The notes below the pieces were generated by a model. That model was not told the origin of the DNA and did no database searches. It worked only from the letters and a program-made list of their open reading frames with translations. Below, piece after piece: positions 26,843-36,322 of a stretch of 64,000 nucleotides of DNA. The stretch is from an uncultured Peptococcaceae bacterium (GTDB lineage Bacteria; Bacillota; Peptococcia; Peptococcales; Peptococcaceae). Position 1 is the first letter of the stretch. Each line of letters begins with the position of its first letter. The stretch spans positions 98,482 through 162,481 of the forward strand of contig CAJUDO010000003.1 of NCBI GenBank assembly GCA_910585405.1, written 5' to 3'. A program made the translations under genes and the position numbers.

Positions 26843-27814
26843 TTATAAATTCATCAATGTAATATTGTAGCATAGCAATGTCAAGAGCACTGCCGCTGCC
26901 GTAATCGCCCAGAATACACGCACAACTTTCCATTCTGACCAACCGCACAGCTCAAAATGGTGATGTAAAGGTGCCATTTTTAAAACCCGCACATGCTTCC
27001 ACTTATATACACCAACCTGAATGATATCGGAAAACGCCTCAGCTACATAAATAATCCCAATCAACGGTAAAAACAACTCTGTCTTTGTCACTATAGCTAA
27101 TGCTGCTACAGCGCCGCCCAGTGCAAGAGAACCGGTATCTCCCATAAAAACCTTTGCCGGATAATGATTAAATACCAGAAAGCCTAAGCAACTGCCTACC
27201 AATGCTGCACCAAAGATTACCACTGCATACTGCTGACACAAAATCCCAATCAACGTATAGCCGAGTGCTACAATCATTGTCACACCAGAAGCCAAACCAT
27301 CCAAGCCATCTGTCAAATTTACCGCATTAGTTGTGCCCACCATCAAGAAAACCAAAAATGGCGCATAAAGCCAACCTAAATCTATTGTAACTCCAATAAT
27401 TGGAATCATTACTTCTGTACTGATTCTTAAGAAACGCAACGCTAAAAAAATTAATAAGCAGGAAAAACCTAACTGTGCCACAATTTTTTGACCTGCTGTT
27501 AATCCCAGCGAACGTTTTTTTACAATTTTGATGTAATCATCCACAAAACCAATCAGTCCAAATCCTAATGTAAACAACAATAAATAATAACCAATATAGT
27601 TATCCCGTGCCAGAAAAATTGTGCCCAAAATTAAACTGAAGAAAAACATCACACCACCCATAGTAGGCGTGCCTTGCTTCTGTAAATGCCGCTGTGGGCC
27701 GTCATTCCGTACGCTCTGCCCAAATTTTAAGCGTCGCAGCGCCGGAATCATGACCGGACCTATCACAAGACACGTTCCAAGGCTGAGCACAAAAGCTAAG
27801 ACGATTTGCCACAT
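26843..27814 (-). CDS. mraY: Phospho-N-acetylmuramoyl-pentapeptide-transferase
   Basis: A 323-residue membrane enzyme with about ten helices that loads phospho-MurNAc-pentapeptide onto undecaprenyl phosphate to form lipid I. Catalytic acidic motifs are FVDDYIK (near residue 89) and NLTDGLDGLASG (near 166), with the loop APLHHHFEL near the end, all typical of MraY. It starts 4 bases after the murF stop. Confidence 0.96.
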   Translation of the reverse strand: MWQIVLAFVLSLGTCLVIGPVMIPALRRLKFGQSVRNDGPQRHLQKQGTPTMGGVMFFFSLILGTIFLARDNYIGYYLLLFTLGFGLIGFVDDYIKIVKKRSLGLTAGQKIVAQLGFSCLLIFLALRFLRISTEVMIPIIGVTIDLGWLYAPFLVFLMVGTTNAVNLTDGLDGLASGVTMIVALGYTLIGILCQQYAVVIFGAALVGSCLGFLVFNHYPAKVFMGDTGSLALGGAVAALAIVTKTELFLPLIGIIYVAEAFSDIIQVGVYKWKHVRVLKMAPLHHHFELCGWSEWKVVRVFWAITAAAVLLTLLCYNITLMNL

Positions 27815-27818
27815 AATT

Positions 27819-29186
27819 TCACCCCATCATGTTCTGTACAATTTGCTCCATCTGCATCCCGCGGCTGCCCTTTACTAAGACAACATCATCAGCATGCACA
27901 TATTGACGTAAAAGCGTAATTGCCTGCTCATTGTTTTCAGCCCAGTCCACATGGCAACCTGCTACCTGTGCAGCTTCTCCAATCAACTTGCCTAACGCAC
28001 CTACTGCAATTAAATAGTCGATTTTTTGCATCGCAACAGCAGTCCCCACTTCTTTATGACTTTCTCCCTCATAACATCCGAGCTCATACATGTCTCCCAG
28101 CACCGCAATTTTGCGGTCGCCTTTTTGTTGTGCTAAAACACCTAAGGCACTTTTCATAGAATCAGGATTCGCATTATACGCATCATTGATAATCTTAACG
28201 CCTTGTGCCGACACCGTCATCGCAAGCCGCATACCTGTCAATTTCACTTTCTGTAAAGTTTGCCGAATATCTTCCCAGCTTATACCTAAGCTATGTGCTA
28301 TCCCTATTGCGGCTAAACTGTTAGATACATTATGCACCCCTTGCACGGATAGAACAATTTCTTGCTGCTCATCTCCCCAATGCAATTGATAGCTGATTGT
28401 GTCTTCCCCTTGGAAGATCTCATCAGCCCACAAATCCGCAGGCTGCCCAGTGGCATCAAACCATAAAATCTTCCCTTTGCAAGAAGATAACCATGGCTGC
28501 AAAAACGCTTCGTCTTTTTTGTTCAGTACAATTATACTGTCTTCTTTTATATATGGCAATAACTCACATTTTGCTCGGGCTATATTTTCTTGTGAGCCTA
28601 AAAGTTCACAATGGCTTTTCCCGATATTCGTTATAATTCCATAATTGGGTTCTGCAATTCGACATAAAAAATCAATTTGTCCCAGACCACGCATACCCAT
28701 CTCTACCACTACTGCTTTTGTGTCTTTCTCCAGACCACAAATGGTCAACGGCAAACCCAACTCATTATTATGGTTTCCTTTTGTAACAACAACATGCCCC
28801 AATGGTTCCAATAATGCCGCTAAGAAATCTTTTGTAGAGGTTTTTCCTGTACTTCCTGTTACGGCAATCACAGGAATTTGCACTTTACTGCGCTGCCAAT
28901 GGGCCAGTTGCTGAATAAACAAAACGCCGTCAGATACAAAAATATAATTCTGATAGTCATTTGCCGACAATATTTCTTCTCTGCTAATCACTACAGCTGC
29001 AGCACCCTGTTCTATTGCCTGGCGCAAATAACGATGCCCATCTGTTTTTTCGCCAACCAGAGCGACAAACAAATCTCCTGGCTGTACCGTCCTACTATCA
29101 ATTGCAATACCAGTTATCCATTTTTCATCATCTTCCCGGTAAGCATAGCCCAATGTCTCTGCAATATTTTTGATAGTTTCCCGCAT
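27819..29186 (-). CDS. murF: UDP-MurNAc-tripeptide--D-alanyl-D-alanine ligase
   Basis: A 455-residue Mur ligase that adds D-Ala-D-Ala to the tripeptide. The ATP loop is GSTGKTSTKDFLAALL (near 110), the MurF-type motif NHNNELGLPLT follows, then VEMGMRGLGQID, and the carboxy-terminal domain has NDAYNANPDSMKSAL. It is 37 bases after murE and 4 before mraY. Confidence 0.96.
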   Translation of the reverse strand: MRETIKNIAETLGYAYREDDEKWITGIAIDSRTVQPGDLFVALVGEKTDGHRYLRQAIEQGAAAVVISREEILSANDYQNYIFVSDGVLFIQQLAHWQRSKVQIPVIAVTGSTGKTSTKDFLAALLEPLGHVVVTKGNHNNELGLPLTICGLEKDTKAVVVEMGMRGLGQIDFLCRIAEPNYGIITNIGKSHCELLGSQENIARAKCELLPYIKEDSIIVLNKKDEAFLQPWLSSCKGKILWFDATGQPADLWADEIFQGEDTISYQLHWGDEQQEIVLSVQGVHNVSNSLAAIGIAHSLGISWEDIRQTLQKVKLTGMRLAMTVSAQGVKIINDAYNANPDSMKSALGVLAQQKGDRKIAVLGDMYELGCYEGESHKEVGTAVAMQKIDYLIAVGALGKLIGEAAQVAGCHVDWAENNEQAITLLRQYVHADDVVLVKGSRGMQMEQIVQNMMG

Positions 29187-29223
29187 AAATTTCCCTCCCC
29201 ATATCCTAGATTTCTTTTTTTCA

Positions 29224-30711
29224 TCAGACTCCTTGTTTTTTTGCTATAGCCTCCTGGGCAATCTCATAATCGTCGAAATGATGTTTCACACCCTGTACAT
29301 CCTGATAATTTTCATGACCCTTTCCCGCCAATAATACCACATCGCCAGTCTGAGCAATCTCGATTGCATAAAAAATTGCTTTGCGTCTGTCTACCTCCAC
29401 ATGATAAAACTCCGGCTCCATATGTTTCGCTACCCCGGGCAGAATATCCTGCAAAATTCGTTCTGGATCCTCCGTGCGCGGATTGTCAGAAGTCACCACA
29501 CAATAATCACTGAGATTTGCCGCAACTTCTCCCATTAAGGGCCGTTTTGTCCGATCACGGTCACCGCCGCAGCCAAACACAGTAATCACACGCCCCTTTG
29601 CAAAAGCCTGCGCTGTAGAGATCACATTTTCCAGCCCATCCGGCGTGTGCGCATAATCTACGATTACACTAAACTCCTTCGTATCCGGTACAGTCTGAAA
29701 GCGACCAGCAATCCCACTTACCTGTTCCAGCGCCCCAATCACATTTTTCAGTGGAAAACCTAAGGCTTCCCCTACAGCCAATGCCGCTAAAGAATTATAC
29801 ACATTGAAATTCCCCGTTAAGTGCAATTGCACTGGATATCCATCTACCTTATAACTTACACCCGCCGCGCCTATATGCACATCCTCTGCTTTCCAACTTG
29901 CATCCTTTTTCATGCTATATGTGATTACTGGTACATTGGATGCAACCATAAAATGATTTGCCCATTCATCATCAATATTAATTATCGCCGTTTTTTGCAA
30001 ACCGGTTCTTTCACCTTTTTCACCAAGCATACGAAACAATTTTGTCTTCGCTTTGCAATAATTCTCCATCGTAACATGATAATCCAGATGATCCTGAGTT
30101 AAATTAGTAAATACAGCAATATCAAAATCACAGCAAGTTACACGATGCAATTCTAATGCATGAGAACTAACCTCCATCACAGCATAATGAATCCCCTCCT
30201 TCACCATGCGAGCGAACATTTGCTGCAATTCTAGCGCTTCTGGCGTTGTGCGGGAACCTTCTAAAATTTCAGCTCCAATTCGGTTATGAATTGTACCGAT
30301 TAACCCCGTTTTTTCTCCTTGTGCTTCAAGAATATGGCAAATTAAATTTGTCGTTGTAGTTTTTCCATTTGTACCAGTCACACCAATCAAAGTCAGTTTT
30401 TCACTGGGATGCTCATAAAAAGCGTTGCTGATTTGTGCTAATGCTAAACGACAATCCTCCACCAAAATCCATGAATAATCAGAAGAGCAATAAGCCTCAT
30501 CGGAAATTATGATCACCGCTGCACCGAGCTCCAAAGCCTGACGGATATACTGATGACCATCATTTTGAAAGCCCTTCACCGCTACAAATAAATTACCTGG
30601 TTGCACCTTCCTGGAATCATATTGAATTCCCGTTATTTCTACACTTTCCATTACACAGTGTTCCCTGTAATTTACTTCTTGTAATAAATCTTTCAGCACT
30701 TTCATGATCAT
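29224..30711 (-). CDS. murE: UDP-MurNAc-tripeptide synthetase (meso-diaminopimelate type)
   Basis: A 495-residue Mur ligase that adds the third residue of the stem peptide. The ATP loop is GTNGKTTTTNLICHIL (near 113), the carbamylated-Lys/UDP region EGSRTTPEAL, and the carboxy-terminal motif TSDNPRTEDP. The DNPR sequence is the known mark of enzymes that select meso-diaminopimelate rather than lysine. GGGAGAG supports ATG 30711. It follows a 152-base gap with a terminator. Confidence 0.95.
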   Translation of the reverse strand: MIMKVLKDLLQEVNYREHCVMESVEITGIQYDSRKVQPGNLFVAVKGFQNDGHQYIRQALELGAAVIIISDEAYCSSDYSWILVEDCRLALAQISNAFYEHPSEKLTLIGVTGTNGKTTTTNLICHILEAQGEKTGLIGTIHNRIGAEILEGSRTTPEALELQQMFARMVKEGIHYAVMEVSSHALELHRVTCCDFDIAVFTNLTQDHLDYHVTMENYCKAKTKLFRMLGEKGERTGLQKTAIINIDDEWANHFMVASNVPVITYSMKKDASWKAEDVHIGAAGVSYKVDGYPVQLHLTGNFNVYNSLAALAVGEALGFPLKNVIGALEQVSGIAGRFQTVPDTKEFSVIVDYAHTPDGLENVISTAQAFAKGRVITVFGCGGDRDRTKRPLMGEVAANLSDYCVVTSDNPRTEDPERILQDILPGVAKHMEPEFYHVEVDRRKAIFYAIEIAQTGDVVLLAGKGHENYQDVQGVKHHFDDYEIAQEAIAKKQGV

Positions 30712-30816
30712 AGTTCTCTCCCATCTATAACAATTTTTTGCATATCAAAAATAATAAGCATCTCCGCTTATACTCCCAAATAGATTTTATATTTTACATT
30801 GTACAAACTTTTGCTT

Positions 30817-30849
30817 AAAAACAGAAAAATGGACTGGCTTTCGTCCATT
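30817..30849 (-). terminator. Terminator inside the dcw cluster, between spoVD and murE
   Basis: On the minus strand AATGGAC-N8-GTCCATT is followed by TTTCTGTTTTT. A second hairpin, ATAAGC-N6-GCTTAT followed by TATTTTTG, lies nearer murE at about 30747-30772. They suggest that the cluster is split into two transcription levels. Confidence 0.6.
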
Positions 30850-30863
30850 CTTCCACCTTGTTT

Positions 30864-33119
30864 TTAATCCCAAATAGGTTCAGAGCCCATTGGCGACGTT
30901 TGTTCTGTATCTGTGTCCAACACAACTTCTTCACCCAAATTTTCTTCCGAATCTGCGCCACTAGATTCAGATGCATCTATTGCCCCATCAAGATTTTCCT
31001 CTATTTCTGTTGGTGCGGTGGAAATTGTTCCAAAGTCCACAAACAGTGCGGTTCCCTTGTCTACCAGTTGCCCCGCTTCTATACTTTGACCTGTGCACAA
31101 ACCACTGCCATTCATCGTGCCGCTAAGTCCCATACCGGCCAAAATTCTGTCAACCTCTTTAATCGTTCTCCCATACAAACTGGGCATTACTACTTGCGTA
31201 CCTTCAGCAGAGCCACAATAGAGATATACATTTCCCGTTTTTTGTACCTTTGTACCTTCTGCTGGAACAAAAGTATACAACATTTCACCCTGCGTTTCCA
31301 CAATTGGCGTTAGCCCTACAGCTTTTATTGCTTCAATAGCATCCATTGGATTACTTCCTGATATATCTGGAACAGCTACTTCCTCCACCTTCTGAGTTTC
31401 TTGCAGAGTTACCTCTTTTGGCACTTCTAGATAACGCAATGTATCCTCCATAATATTTTTGAAAACAGGACCTGCTGTAGAGCCACCATGAGCGTCAATT
31501 GGTTCATCCACGATTACCAGGCAAGCTATCTGTGGTGCATCTGCCGGAGCAAAACCTGCAAAAGATACAACACGCGCTCTGGCTGAATATCCACCGTTTG
31601 CAACTTTTTCCGCTGTACCCGTTTTCCCTGCAATTTTATAACCTTCTACTTGACCCTGTTTTCCAGTACCGCTTGATACAACAGTTTCCAAAATCGTCCA
31701 AACCTCACGGGCTGTTTCTTCTGATATCACTTGACGGACAACCTCAGGCTTTGTTTCTTTCACAAGGTTTCCATCCGGGTCCATAATTTTCTCAACAATA
31801 TATGGTTTCATCAGTTTTCCGCCATTAGCCACTGAAGAAATTGCCGTGATCATCTGTATTGGCGTAAAGGCATTAGACTGCCCAATAGACATTGCCGCCA
31901 AATCATAAGGAACCGCTGTTTTTTCCGGTACTATTAGGCTATCTGCCTCTCCAGGTAAATCAAGTCCTGTTGGTTTCGTCATGCCAAAGCCCTCTAAGTA
32001 ATCATAAAATTTGTTCATTCCCAAGCGGCGGCTCACTTCTACAAACACAGGATTGCAGGAATTGGCAACGCCTTGTGTAAACGTTTCTGCCCCATGCCCG
32101 ATTTTCTTATGGCAGTTCATTTTCATTTTCCCAATATATTGGTATCCAGGGCAATAAAAATTTTCATCTGCACTCGTTACCCGCTCTTCCAATACCATGG
32201 CAGTCGTCAAAATTTTAAATGTCGAGCCCGGTTCATACAACCCATTTACTGCGAAATTGCTCCATACACTACTGTCAACGGCACCATAATCATTGGGGTC
32301 ATAATCAGGATAATTACCCATAGCCAACAAAGCGCCTGTTTTTACGTCCATCACCAAAGCAGTGGCACTGGCAGCATTTTGCTCCTGCACTACTTTTTTC
32401 AGTTCCCGTTCTACAACATATTGAATTGTTTCATCTATTGTCAGATACAGATCACACCCCGGCTCAGAAGGCACATATTTTTCTGTGGCATTTGGGAGTT
32501 CATTTCCTACACCATCATATTCCATTAAAAATTTTCCAGAAGTGCCTAACAGTGTATTATCATACTGCAATTCAATGCCATTCAATCCCTGATTATCAAT
32601 CCCAGCAAATCCAATAATATGACTGGCAAGACTCCCTTTTGGATACGAACGCCGAGATTCCTCCAAAAAATATACACCAGTGTACTTTAATTCTTTCAAT
32701 GCTTCAGCCTGCTCATCTGTAATACGCCTTTTAATGTAAGCAAAACTTACATCTTTTTCAACCTTTTCTTCTATTTCACTTGCGTCAATTTCCAGAATTG
32801 ATGCAAGACTTTGAATAACTTCATCTTTGTCTTGACGTTTCTCTGTATTTTCTCTCTGGTCCTCTTTACGGATCAGCTTAGGGTTGATGTATACCGATTG
32901 ACTAGCAATACTAATGGCCAAAGGATCTCCATTACGGTCATAGATGGTGCCGCGGTTTGCCTTGATGTCAATTTCCCGTAAACGTGCATTCAATGCACCA
33001 CTTTCTAATTTGGATGCATTAAATAATTGTTCATAACCTAATTTCCCAGTTATTCCTAATGCAACAGCAAAAAAGATCACCAACACAACGATCATTCGTT
33101 TTTTCATACCTTCGCTCAT
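30864..33119 (-). CDS. spoVD: SpoVD-type class B penicillin-binding protein with two PASTA domains
   Basis: A 751-residue transpeptidase anchored by one amino-terminal helix (about 8-28). A dimerisation domain follows, then the transpeptidase with active Ser299 (STFK), SCN at 353-355 and KTG at 498-500. Two PASTA repeats span about 581-636 and 641-697. An acidic tail of about 50 residues ends the protein, which is unusual. PASTA repeats in a PBP at the head of the dcw cluster are the SpoVD arrangement of spore formers; it could also be the vegetative division enzyme (FtsI), as no second PBP is present. Confidence 0.92.
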   Translation of the reverse strand: MSEGMKKRMIVVLVIFFAVALGITGKLGYEQLFNASKLESGALNARLREIDIKANRGTIYDRNGDPLAISIASQSVYINPKLIRKEDQRENTEKRQDKDEVIQSLASILEIDASEIEEKVEKDVSFAYIKRRITDEQAEALKELKYTGVYFLEESRRSYPKGSLASHIIGFAGIDNQGLNGIELQYDNTLLGTSGKFLMEYDGVGNELPNATEKYVPSEPGCDLYLTIDETIQYVVERELKKVVQEQNAASATALVMDVKTGALLAMGNYPDYDPNDYGAVDSSVWSNFAVNGLYEPGSTFKILTTAMVLEERVTSADENFYCPGYQYIGKMKMNCHKKIGHGAETFTQGVANSCNPVFVEVSRRLGMNKFYDYLEGFGMTKPTGLDLPGEADSLIVPEKTAVPYDLAAMSIGQSNAFTPIQMITAISSVANGGKLMKPYIVEKIMDPDGNLVKETKPEVVRQVISEETAREVWTILETVVSSGTGKQGQVEGYKIAGKTGTAEKVANGGYSARARVVSFAGFAPADAPQIACLVIVDEPIDAHGGSTAGPVFKNIMEDTLRYLEVPKEVTLQETQKVEEVAVPDISGSNPMDAIEAIKAVGLTPIVETQGEMLYTFVPAEGTKVQKTGNVYLYCGSAEGTQVVMPSLYGRTIKEVDRILAGMGLSGTMNGSGLCTGQSIEAGQLVDKGTALFVDFGTISTAPTEIEENLDGAIDASESSGADSEENLGEEVVLDTDTEQTSPMGSEPIWD

Positions 33120-33146
33120 CTTCTCATCATCCCAACTCCAATTTTA

Positions 33147-33722
33147 TCAGGGCATGATTGTTCCTATAATGTCCTTTACCTGGTTGACGGCCTGGTCTAA
33201 GCTACCTTCATCCCCACTCTGCTTTTCTGGCTGCTCAATCTGCGGCAGATAGATTATTTCCCATTCATTAGGTTTATGCATGCCCATATTGTTAACCGCT
33301 ATATTCTCTACGTTTTGCAATTCACCCATGGCGGCAATTTGTTTTTTTATTTTTTCATTTTCATCTTGTACAGTTTTCAACTCATTCTTACTTTGACTGA
33401 TTTGATAGCCCAAATTTTGTATATAAGTATACTGCACTACCAACGCCATACCTAAAAGGAAAACTACAAATAGCGTAGAAATATGCTGCGCCAATACCGG
33501 ACGTTTCGCCTTTTTTTTCTTTTTTTGCGGAGAATGCGTCATTTCATCTTCATATCGATAATCCCGTGCTACCGCATTTGCTGTATACATATAGTAATCC
33601 TGAGAAACATTCTGATATTGTTTTCGTTGGCTATTATACGTTTCCTTATGCCGTGTACTTTGCGCAGAATTGCGCTGCGCATAATTCACAGACGCATTCG
33701 ACCGCTTAATCTCCCTTTTCAT
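33147..33722 (-). CDS. ftsL: FtsL-like septum formation protein
   Basis: A 191-residue protein with a long polar, Gln/Tyr-rich cytoplasmic tail (1-70), a basic stop KKKKKAKR, one membrane helix (about 80-99) and an extracellular heptad coiled coil (about 103-135). That is the FtsL/DivIC topology, and the place between rsmH and the PBP is where ftsL sits in dcw clusters. Sequence conservation is low, as usual for FtsL; the identity rests on topology and position. Confidence 0.8.
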   Translation of the reverse strand: MKREIKRSNASVNYAQRNSAQSTRHKETYNSQRKQYQNVSQDYYMYTANAVARDYRYEDEMTHSPQKKKKKAKRPVLAQHISTLFVVFLLGMALVVQYTYIQNLGYQISQSKNELKTVQDENEKIKKQIAAMGELQNVENIAVNNMGMHKPNEWEIIYLPQIEQPEKQSGDEGSLDQAVNQVKDIIGTIMP

Positions 33723-33759
33723 ATCTATTCATTCCTCTCCAACAATAGAATCCTGGGTT

Positions 33760-34698
33760 TTAAACAATTTTTTTCACAGCCCGAAATTTTGCACTCTTTG
33801 CTCGAGAATTCAACTCCAGTTCCTCCAATGACGCAGTAACTGGTTTTCTCGTCAAAATTTCTACCTCTGATACCTTGTCACACTGACAAAACGGCAATTC
33901 CGGTGGACAAACACAATCGCTGGCAAAATAACGGAACTGTTCTTTCACAATACGATCTTCCAATGAATGAAATGAAATAATACCTAATCGTCCACCTTTT
34001 TTCAGATGTTTGACAGCTACTGCAATTGTGCGTTCTAATACCCCTAATTCGTCATTGACCTCAATGCGAATAGCCTGAAAAGTCCGTTTCGCCGGATGGG
34101 ACCCTTCCTCACGGGCCCCTTTAGGAATGGCTCGTTTGATGATATCAACTAATTCCCCTGTGGTATCAATAGATTTGTTTCTACGAAATTCTACAATAAA
34201 CTTTGCAATCCGTTTGGCCCAGCGTTCTTCTCCGTATTCTTTCAAAATACGGACCAATTCCTCTTCCTTATAGGTGTTTACCACATGCCAGGCATCTAAT
34301 ATCTGTTCCTGATCCATACGCATATCCAAAGGAGCATCCTGCATATAACTGAATCCGCGCTCTTTTTCGTCCAGTTGGTGAGAGGATACGCCAATATCAA
34401 ACAATATACCGTCTACACCTTCTGGAGCATACAAATTCAATATTTCATCTAATTGACTATAATTGCTGTGCACGTAAGTTACACGTTCCGAATAAGCTGA
34501 CAAATTCTGTCTTGCCGCTTCTAAAGCCTCTGTATCCTGGTCGATTCCAATTAACCGTCCATCAGGACCGTTGCGATCTAAAAAGCCTTGGCTGTGTCCT
34601 CCTCCGCCTAAGGTGCAATCCACAAATAGTTCACCCTGTTTTGGCTCCATAATCTCCATAATTTCCTGGAATAACACCGGAATATGCTTGAATTCCAT
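33760..34698 (-). CDS. rsmH: 16S rRNA (cytosine-1402-N4)-methyltransferase
   Basis: A 312-residue SAM-dependent methyltransferase (MraW) that modifies C1402 of 16S rRNA in the ribosome P site. The SAM loop is DCTLGGGGHS at 28-37, with DIGVSSHQLDEKERGFSY in the middle and NDELGVLE and IISFHSLEDRIVK later, all RsmH signatures. GGAGGG lies before the ATG. The second gene of the dcw cluster, 16 bases after mraZ. Confidence 0.96.
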   Translation of the reverse strand: MEFKHIPVLFQEIMEIMEPKQGELFVDCTLGGGGHSQGFLDRNGPDGRLIGIDQDTEALEAARQNLSAYSERVTYVHSNYSQLDEILNLYAPEGVDGILFDIGVSSHQLDEKERGFSYMQDAPLDMRMDQEQILDAWHVVNTYKEEELVRILKEYGEERWAKRIAKFIVEFRRNKSIDTTGELVDIIKRAIPKGAREEGSHPAKRTFQAIRIEVNDELGVLERTIAVAVKHLKKGGRLGIISFHSLEDRIVKEQFRYFASDCVCPPELPFCQCDKVSEVEILTRKPVTASLEELELNSRAKSAKFRAVKKIV

Positions 34699-34714
34699 TA
34701 TTCACCCTCCACAC

Positions 34715-35149
34715 TCAAATGATATAGCCTAATTCAGCCATCTTCGTTGCCATTTCCTCCGGCGTAGCCGTGCTGGACAGATAGGTTTCACGTACCTGTT
34801 TATCCCAAATTTCCAGCCGATTTCCCGCACCTGCAATCACAACATCTTTTGAAAGTTTGGCAAATTCCCGTAAATTAGGAGGCAGCATGACACGCCCCTG
34901 CTTGTCTGCTTCTCCCTCCGTTGCACCGGAAAAGAAGAAACGGACAAAAGCACGCACATCGGCTTGTCCTAAAGGCAATGACTGAAGCTTCTCTTCAAAA
35001 GCAGTCCATTGATCTAGTGGATATACAGAGAGACAACCATCCAGACCCTTAGCGATGATGAACGTATCTCCCAGTTCTTCTCGTAACTTAGCTGGAATGA
35101 TCACACGACCTTTTGCATCAAGCGTATGTTCATACTCACCAAAAAACAT
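34715..35149 (-). CDS. mraZ: Transcriptional regulator MraZ
   Basis: A 144-residue DNA-binding protein with two AbrB-like halves, marked by DAKGRVIIPAKLRE (near 12) and DKQGRVMLPPNLRE (near 84). MraZ forms a ring and represses or tunes the dcw cluster by binding phased direct repeats in front of its own gene. Such repeats are present here at 35232-35278. GGGAGG supports the ATG. Confidence 0.96.
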   Translation of the reverse strand: MFFGEYEHTLDAKGRVIIPAKLREELGDTFIIAKGLDGCLSVYPLDQWTAFEEKLQSLPLGQADVRAFVRFFFSGATEGEADKQGRVMLPPNLREFAKLSKDVVIAGAGNRLEIWDKQVRETYLSSTATPEEMATKMAELGYII

Positions 35150-35231
35150 CTAAATGGGCCTCCCTTCCTTCTGGATTTTTGCAGCAATTCTTTTTATAAA
35201 TATTAAAATCAGATTTCAAGTCATGATTTTA

Positions 35232-35278
35232 AACCACAATACACCATTCACTACTACTTTATACCACTATACACCACT
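35232..35278 (-). promoter_or_regulatory. MraZ operator: five 10-bp-phased GTGGT-like repeats, with overlapping promoter
   Basis: Minus-strand GTGGT, GTGGT, GTAGT, ATGGT and GTGGT (plus-strand blocks starting at 35273, 35263, 35253, 35243 and 35233) recur exactly every 10 bases. MraZ of other bacteria binds three or more GTG-containing direct repeats with this phase. A promoter TTGGAT (35295-35290)-N18-TATAGT (35271-35266) overlaps the first repeats, which fits autorepression. The rest of 35150-35487 contains no gene. Confidence 0.75.
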
Positions 35279-35409
35279 TTTTGTGTAAAATCCAATACAA
35301 ATACTTCCTCTAACCCAATTGTAACTAATTTGTAACTTTTACAAGAAACATGTGTTTTATTGCATTTTACAAGACTTAGAAATTGCCAAAAATAAAATCT
35401 TACTTACCC

Positions 35410-35438
35410 TTTCTCAATAAAAAAAATCATGCTATAAT
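35410..35438 (+). promoter_or_regulatory. Candidate promoter of the DUF5665-lspA-rluD-pyrR operon
   Basis: TATAAT at 35433-35438 with a weak -35 TTTCTC at 35410-35415 (spacer 17). It is divergent from the mraZ promoter. Confidence 0.5.
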
Positions 35439-35487
35439 AAAAGACATCTTATCCCATTTTTTATTACTTCAGAAAGGTGGCTTCACC

Positions 35488-35844
35488 ATGAAGAAATTAC
35501 AAAAACATGTGCCTCCTTCCGTGCAAACGCCAGAACCCTTCAGCGTTACAACACCTGAGCAACTGACGCAGCTTGCAAAAATAACGGAGGAACTTACACG
35601 CACCATGGAAAAAACACGGATTGCAGAGTATGTGGAATACCTGGAGCATCCGGGAAGACTTCTGTTGACCAATTTTCTGATTGGTATCGCCAGAGGTTTG
35701 GGCAGTACCATTGGTTTAGCTATCGTAATAGGGGTATTTGCTTATTTTGTGCAAAAACTTGTTATGTTAAATCTGCCTGGTATCAGTGATTTCATTACGC
35801 GCTTCATCGTTATGATTCAGAATAATTACAACATGATCAAATAA
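35488..35844 (+). CDS. DUF5665-type small membrane protein
   Basis: A 118-residue protein of unknown function. A polar amino terminus, then a segment of charged residues (ARIAEYVEYLEHP-like), then one or two hydrophobic helices (about 57-85: GIARGLGSTIGLAIVIGV) and a short tail. The GxGSTIG phrase is typical of the DUF5665 family in Clostridia and Negativicutes. The start is ATG 35488, with AAAGGTGG 8 bases before. It is the first gene of an operon with lspA, rluD and pyrR; no function should be read from that alone. Confidence 0.8.
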   Translation: MKKLQKHVPPSVQTPEPFSVTTPEQLTQLAKITEELTRTMEKTRIAEYVEYLEHPGRLLLTNFLIGIARGLGSTIGLAIVIGVFAYFVQKLVMLNLPGISDFITRFIVMIQNNYNMIK

Positions 35845-35881
35845 CCACTTTATCTTATAGAAAAGGAGTCCTCTCTTTATC

Positions 35882-36322
35882 ATGTATTTTTATCTTCCTA
35901 TTGTATGTTTTCTCTTGCTGGACCAATTCGTAAAATATCTGGTGCGCACAAATATGGAATTGGGGCAATCGATTCCCATCATCTCAGGTATTTTTCATCT
36001 CACTTATATCGAGAATCCCGGTGCAGCCTTTGGAATTTTGGCCAATCGACGTCTTCTATTTCTCCTGCTGACAATTATCATTGTAGGCATTATGTTCTAT
36101 CTCTATTTTCAATTATGTCAGAAAAAATCACTCACGGCCTTCAGTCTCGGACTTGTAATCAGCGGCGCCCTTGGAAATTTTATTGACCGTTTTTTCCGCG
36201 GAACTGTCACCGATTTATTTGATCTGCGTATATGGCCGATCTTTAATATCGCCGACATCTGTATCTGTGTCGGTTTAGCTTTACTTTGTTATTTGTTATT
36301 TTTTAAAGGAGAAGAACTATAA
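35882..36322 (+). CDS. lspA: Lipoprotein signal peptidase
   Basis: A 146-residue aspartic protease with four membrane helices that removes signal peptides from prolipoproteins. Family motifs are YIENPGAAFGIL, GALGNFIDR (catalytic Asp) and FNIADICI (second catalytic Asp). AAAAGGAG lies before the ATG. Its stop codon overlaps the rluD start (TAATG). Confidence 0.95.
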   Translation: MYFYLPIVCFLLLDQFVKYLVRTNMELGQSIPIISGIFHLTYIENPGAAFGILANRRLLFLLLTIIIVGIMFYLYFQLCQKKSLTAFSLGLVISGALGNFIDRFFRGTVTDLFDLRIWPIFNIADICICVGLALLCYLLFFKGEEL

